Source of the DNA: Eutypella sp. D-1
Taxonomy: Eukaryota > Ascomycota > Sordariomycetes > Xylariales > Diatrypaceae
Direction: 5' to 3'
Assembly: GCA_023313575.1 (NCBI GenBank)
Contig: JAJTTP010000007.1
Location: 1,302,001 to 1,366,000 of the forward strand
Length of the DNA stretch: 64,000 nt
The stretch's first letter is position 1; each line of letters opens with the position of its first letter. The notes below the pieces were generated by a model, which ran no database searches, had not been told where the DNA came from, and saw only the letters and a program-made list of their open reading frames with translations. Made by a program: the position numbers and the translations under genes. This document shows positions 59,505 through 64,000 of this stretch, piece by piece.

Positions 59505-59985
59505 CGCCTATCCATTGATCCCGTGTAATGTTAGCTCCGTTAATTTATGTATGGCGTAGGACGGGTACAAAGAATTCAGGGTAATTAATGATAATCATTT
59601 GCCTGGCAACTTACGCATTGACTCCTCCCTTTTGCACTTTCCATCGACCTGTCGGGGAAGGATTGCAGATACTACTTCCAATGGCTGCCAATTTGGTCTG
59701 CCTTGTATTCTTATCTATCCAAGTGGGAATAGAGAAGAGGAAACGTTGAAACGTAAATATAGTAAATCGTAATTCTACAGCGCACCATGGTGCTTGATGC
59801 TTGCCTACTCAAGTATCTACAGGTAGGTATCTCTGCCTTAGAACAGCTCTTTAACGCACATATTATCAGATAATATAAGAGCCAGTGGCACGTCCCTCCC
59901 TATTGTCATAACCTTAGGTGGCACTAATTCGTTATCTCGTGCCGTATTGTATAAACGCCCATACTGGTGCTCTACGTGTTATAAA
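59505..59985. other. Intergenic, left flank of MITE
   Basis: About 480 bp of AT-rich sequence between the interrupted gene and the MITE; its last 11 bases hold the left target-site duplication. No ORF. Confidence 0.5.
59975..59984 (+). repeat. Left target-site duplication of MITE
   Basis: CGTGTTATAA, repeated directly at 60479-60488 on the other side of the element. Confidence 0.75.
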
Positions 59986-60478
59986 AGTAAGTCTAACTAA
60001 ACAGTCTCCATTTGCTAACCAAACAGTCCCCTTAACCGCATTAGGATAAATACTTTACCCACCTATTTTGTATGGCCAGAACCTTTTTTAATATATAAAG
60101 CAGCGACCGTAACTAACGCATAAAGGTTTTATATTTATTACTTATTATTAAGTAAGTTTTTTTTCCCTTATACGCGTTTTACGTTATAGATAAAGGTAAT
60201 AATAGTTATAATAGTGGCTATAATGGTGGTTATAGTAATGGTTATAGTGGTGGTTATAATGGCGGTTATAGTAGCGGTAATAGTAATAGTAATAGTAGTA
60301 ATGGTAGTGGTAATGGTGGTGGTAGTATTTAAGTGGTTTACTTTGGCCCTGGCTGTGGCGGTAAGCACTTATAAGCCTAAAGTTTTATAGCGATAGTGGT
60401 AAATATGTAGGCTTTTTGCTAAATGCGGTTAAAGGGACTGTTTGGTTAGTAAATGGAGACTGTTTAGTTAGACTTACT
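59986..60478. mobile_element. MITE with 57-bp terminal inverted repeats and 10-bp target-site duplication
   Basis: The ends 59986-60042 and 60422-60478 are inverted copies starting AGTAAGTCTAACTAAACAGT, matching at 55 of 57 positions; both mismatches are transitions. The 10-bp direct repeat CGTGTTATAA flanks it at 59975-59984 and 60479-60488 (one extra A lies between left repeat and TIR). At 493 bp with no transposase ORF it must be mobilised in trans. Long TIRs plus a 9-11-bp duplication fit the Mutator-like (MULE) superfamily; hAT (8 bp) and Tc1/mariner (TA) fit worse. The centre is filled by an imperfect tandem repeat. Confidence 0.85.
60180..60335 (+). repeat. Imperfect (GGTTATAGTGGT)n minisatellite inside MITE
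   Basis: About 155 bp of G/T/A-only triplets in variants of GGTTATAGTGGT, drifting to GGTAATAGTAAT at the right side. Few C residues occur on this strand. It makes a Thr/Ile-only reading frame on the minus strand that is not a gene. Confidence 0.8.
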
Positions 60479-60488
60479 CGTGTTATAA
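60479..60488 (+). repeat. Right target-site duplication of MITE
   Basis: CGTGTTATAA, identical to 59975-59984 and directly adjoining the right inverted repeat. Confidence 0.75.
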
Positions 60489-60685
60489 TGACTGCATTCG
60501 ATGCCTTGATAATGATGGCCATGCTGGGTTTGAGGGAACCACGGCAAGGCATGCTTTCGTGCATAATCCGGGGTCATGGATATCTACTTAGTATCTAATA
60601 TGTAGTCGCTCTTCTTCTCAACAAACTTGATCGTACATATGCCATGCGACTTCGACGGACGTGCGTGGCCCATTGATCTTGGCTT

Positions 60686-61404
60686 TCACGCTTCCCACCA
60701 CCACGGGCATGGACTATTGACTATTGCGTGATGAACCGAAGAACACTTGCAGGGTTTGCCCCCGCATTTTGGAACGCAACCCTTCCAAGAATCTTTTATA
60801 TGCATGTCATTGAAACAGGAAGGTGATTTGTCAGAGATATTGGTACCTGGATCCCCATCGCCCCATTCAAGCCCATTCCATCCGGGGTTGCGTGGGTTTC
60901 TCCGACCATGCAAGCCATGTTTAGAAAATCGGATGCTACCCAAGGACCCGGCAGTCTTGTTTTCCTTCCTTCCTTCAGATCAATAGTAGTAATTCAAGTC
61001 GTAAGGCTTTTGAGCCTCCAAAAATAGACGCCTGAGCCCTTTATAAAATGTGTATACTGGTCGGCATGCAAAGTGAGCCTTGCTTAATGGAAATACTCAC
61101 CCATTGTTCTCATACATCCGTAACTGCATAGTCATGGCTGCAACGTTCTTCCAATAGGGTCTTAGGATGCCACATTCCGATAAAACCCCACATCTGCGCG
61201 CTATGCTGGTCATAGGGCGGCCATAGTTCCCTATGGCGGTCTAGCTGCGCTATTCTCGAGCTTCTTGTCCGGGCCGCGACGATCCTGCAACTTCGGCTCG
61301 GTGAGACTGGGGAAGCGAAGATGATAGTTCACCTGAATCCCTCTCCCAGCATAACTAGTAGCACCTAAGATTGGACCATTGCCGACTCGGCCTTCAGTAC
61401 AAGG
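60686..61404 (-). pseudogene. Unresolved or decayed minus-strand gene, Cys-rich C-terminal exon
   Basis: Three protein-like stretches follow each other on the minus strand. 61404 to about 61245 (after a CTAG acceptor) reads CTEGRVGNGPILGATSYAGR and LRFPSLTEPKLQDRRGPDKK. About 61245 to 61107 reads, in a different frame, LDRHRELWPPYDQHSAQMWG and MWHPKTLLEERCSHDYAVTD. 61135-61101 then 60935-60686 join over a strong GTGAGT donor and TAG acceptor as YENNG-IRFSKHGLHGRRNP, ending with KGCVPKCGGKPCKC and NSPCPWWWEA. The frame changes between stretches are not explained by good introns, so a frameshifted pseudogene is the best reading; a real gene with unusual introns is possible. The family is not recognised. 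The last two exons alone would encode 94 aa from ATG 61135. Confidence 0.45.
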
Positions 61405-61608
61405 CTAGGAACACCGTCCCGTTAAGTAGCCAAAAAGATCAACTATCGTGACGACTAGCATACTGTAGGGCCAATAACTTGGCTTGACCGGTCCCGAAGT
61501 AGTCGGGGAGAGTGTCTCTGTTTCCTTATATAGGTCTGCGTCGCCGATCGCCACGTTCTTGGGTTGTATTCTGAGCATGCAGCTCTAACACGACCGCCGT
61601 GACAAGAG

Positions 61609-61618
61609 TAAATATATA
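61609..61618 (+). promoter_or_regulatory. TATA-like box of the FAD oxidoreductase gene
   Basis: TAAATATATA lies 105-114 bp upstream of the ATG at 61723, a plausible core-promoter position for a fungal gene. The rest of 61405-61722 shows no other clear element. Confidence 0.4.
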
Positions 61619-61722
61619 GCACAGGTTTATTTCTTGTAAAGTAACCAACCTGCACTATCTCGGGCCCCCGTGCGCATCAATCACAACGCTTAGTCAATAG
61701 CTCTCACCACGTTTCAGCCACC

Positions 61723-63478
61723 ATGAAGCTTCTTGCTTACAGCACCGCGGGGGTCTTGGCGATACCGATCGCCCACGCTGCTCGAGCCAGTCAGAGTGCA
61801 CTATGCGTGCGTATTAACTAATCTTAATTACTTCCCGCCTTACTCGTGCCTCTGGCTAACCATGCCCCCAGTGCGACGCCCTAAACCAGGTTGACAGTCT
61901 CAAAGGAAAGGTCGTCTTTCCTGATAGTAGCACCTACAGTGATCGCTTGGAGTCTTACTGGTCGAAAAGTGCGGCTCTGCCACCATGGTGTATGGCCTTG
62001 CCTTTGACGTCGGAAGATGTCTCTTCCGTCATGAAAACTATCACGGAAAACCAATGTCCGTTCGGAATCCGGAGTGGCGGTCATAGCCAATTCGCAGGAT
62101 CTAGCAGTGTTGAAGATGGAATCACGATTGATCTAGGTAAGCTTGAGCTTTGTATGTGATTATGCATTTGCCGAGCGTTTTGGCCTGATATGAATGATAG
62201 GTTATATGAACGCCACTTCGTACGACCCGGACACCAAACTTGCATCACTTCAGCCTGGTTCCATGTGGAGGGACGTTTATAACACTCTGACCCCACACGG
62301 CGTAACCACGACGGGCGGTCGCGCAGATCTTGTCGGCGTGGGTGGTTTCATTACCGGTGGTGGCTACTCGTTTTACCACGGCGCTCGGGGATTTGCCTGT
62401 GACAATGTCCGGAACTTCGAGGTTGTCCTTGCCGACGGTAGGATAGTCAATGCTAACGTCGACGAGAACGGAGAGCTATGGGAGGCTTTGAAGGGTAGTT
62501 CCGGGAACCTGGGATTCGTCACTCGCTTCGATATGCGTGAGTACTGCTAACACCTATACCTGGCTATTCTCGACGTCCCCTGGTGTGGCTAATGCCTTAT
62601 TTTTAGACACCATTTCATCCGACAAGATTTGGGGTGGCGCTACGTTTTATGATTTGAGCGAGAAGGACGCTGTCTTCGACGCGTACGTCAACTTCGCCGA
62701 GCACACGGCGGACGACGAGCACAGCCAGGTTATTTTGCACCTACCGTACGCTGATGGCGAGTTCATTCTCAAGTCGATTCTCTCTAACGGAGAGGCCATC
62801 GAGGAAGCCCCTGCGTTCGACGAATATCTATCCATTCCGACTACCTCAAACACCCTGCGATCCACCACTATTGCGGACATCACCGAAGAGAACAGTGGCA
62901 ACCAGCCTATTGGCATCTAGTATGTTTTTCATGTTTGATGGGATCATATAGGGTTAGTACTTACCATCATACGCAGTGCCGATTGGTTTGTCGCGCAGTA
63001 CAAAAACGACGTCCGGATCATCAAGTTTATAGACGAGAAGCATGCGGAATATGTGGCTAAGATGGAGGATGCGCTGCCCTCAGATGCCAAGGTTGAGACC
63101 CTTTGCCAGTTCCAGCCGCTCACGCCGTCAGCCATCAAGCACAGCGAGCTTCAGGGAGGCAACGTACTGGGTCTCGAGGATATCGTCCAGGACCGCGCGA
63201 CGCAGATGTGGCTCTTCACTGTACAAGTGTACTCCGCCGACGACGAGGCCAAGGTCCTCCCCCTCGCCCAGGACTTCCTAGACGAAGTGAATGCCTACGC
63301 CGACTTTATCGACGCCAATCTTCACTGGGAGTATCTGAACTACGCGTACAAGAGCCAGGACCCTATCGCGAACTATGGCGCCAAAGCTATCGACACAATC
63401 AAGAAGGCCGCCGCGAAGTACGATCCCGATGGCGTGTTCCAGAAGCTGCGTCGATCAGGCTTCAAAATCCCGGCGTAA
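61723..63478 (+). CDS. Secreted FAD-linked oxidoreductase (PCMH/berberine-bridge-enzyme-like)
   Basis: Five exons, 61723-61806, 61872-62136, 62201-62536, 62607-62919 and 62977-63478, give 499 aa with every junction in frame (donors GTGCGT, GTAAGC, GTGAGT, GTATGT; YAG acceptors). The first 19 residues are a signal peptide (MKLLAYSTAGVLAIPIAHA). The PCMH FAD domain shows PFGIRSGGHSQFAG with the flavin-linking His99, SLQPGSMWRDVYNTL, and GVGGFITGGGYSFYHGARGF. The second flavin anchor of bicovalent BBE enzymes (Cys in the GGR-x-G-x-C region) is absent: GGRADLVGVGG has none. The C-terminus has the BBE-type LNYAYKSQDPIANYGA and AAKYDPDGVFQKLRRSGFKI. Such enzymes oxidise sugars or alcohols and often serve secondary metabolism. 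No biosynthetic partner gene is in the window. Confidence 0.93.
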
Positions 63479-64000
63479 TAATAAAGTAGCACCGGCAGTT
63501 AAAGACCGTCAAGACCGTGAACTTATGATCTTGACGCACGTCTAGCATTTCATTGGCGTTTAGGATAATGGGAATTCTTCAGCGTTGCCCTTCCTTCTCT
63601 ATCGCACCAGCGATATCTACTGGTTTAACCTATATGCTCATCGTGTATCCTCGGCATTTGGTCGATTAAGACAATTTCAAAAAATCTGAGCTTTAGCAAA
63701 CAATGAGCTACCAGCCTCCTGCAGACGGTGGTTCCTCAGATGAGCTTTTTGTCATTCAGTTTCATATAACTAAGTCTCTAAATCATCGGCACGAAGAGTA
63801 AAGAGCCAGAATATACCCACACTGATGACCTTTATAGCACAAAATATCCAGTGTCGCTGCCAAGCAATACATGCCCCACGTCACATAGTATTCAATGTTG
63901 CGACTGGCTATGATATCACTAGGGTGTTTACATTGGATCTAATGAATGCACATTGTCACATCTATGATGCCTCCGCACCAACAGGAATAATATATTGCCT
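63479..64000. other. 3' flank of the FAD oxidoreductase gene
   Basis: 522 bp to the window end. It holds the 3' UTR and AT-rich spacer, with no ORF or RNA gene seen. Confidence 0.5.

Noticed and set aside
60168..60368. Thr/Ile-only 66-codon ORF
   Set aside because: Produced by the minisatellite in the MITE.

Overview
The window is nuclear DNA from a filamentous ascomycete, most likely a Sordariomycete. The genes carry short introns of about 45-350 nt with GTRNGT donors, CTAAC/CTGAC-type branch points and YAG acceptors. A nuclear tRNA-Glu has an intron just 3' of the anticodon. The coding repertoire is fungal: an otubain, a fungal rhodopsin-domain membrane protein, a CysA/Cys2-type serine O-acetyltransferase and an SRA-domain protein. 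Exons are GC-rich, while the spacers are AT-richer and full of short ACCT/GGTACC words. No operons or phage features are expected or seen. Exon boundaries below were joined by hand, by keeping the reading frame across consensus splice sites.

Layout, 1-20 kb: the 3' end of mitochondrial ribosomal protein bS16m (+); methylcrotonoyl-CoA carboxylase alpha (-, three exons); a divergent promoter with a 9-bp-phased CCG array; a PNPOx-like FMN protein (+, three exons); an F-box protein (-); lipoyl(octanoyl)transferase (+); and an otubain-type deubiquitinase with a 355-residue His/Gln/Ala-rich leader (-, four exons). 19.7-32.5 kb is a 12.7-kb stretch with no convincing gene, ended by tRNA-Glu(UUC). 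33-50 kb: a NUDIX hydrolase (+), a TcdA/Tcd1-2-like t6A dehydratase (-), a secreted alpha-carbonic anhydrase (-), a SAM methyltransferase (-), an unidentified three-exon protein (-) and serine O-acetyltransferase (+). 51.5-64 kb: an SRA/YDG methylcytosine-reader-like protein (+), an orphan 249-aa protein (+), a seven-exon rhodopsin-domain membrane protein (-), a block of small, broken or unresolved coding segments (57.5-61.4 kb) containing a 493-bp MITE with 57-bp terminal inverted repeats, and a secreted FAD-linked (BBE-like) oxidoreductase (+).

Most genes are unlinked housekeeping functions: mitochondrial translation, leucine catabolism, lipoylation, cysteine synthesis, tRNA modification and ubiquitin editing. 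Several act in mitochondria (bS16m, MCC alpha, LIP2, probably the NUDIX protein, the t6A dehydratase and the serine acetyltransferase), but nothing shows that they are co-regulated. The right end looks accessory: an orphan gene, decayed ORFs, a MITE and a secreted oxidase. The most distinctive observations are the MITE with its imperfect tandem-repeat core, the SRA-domain gene, the 20-nt micro-exon, the ORF split by a single CAG-to-TAG-type stop, the phased promoter array and the extreme otubain leader.
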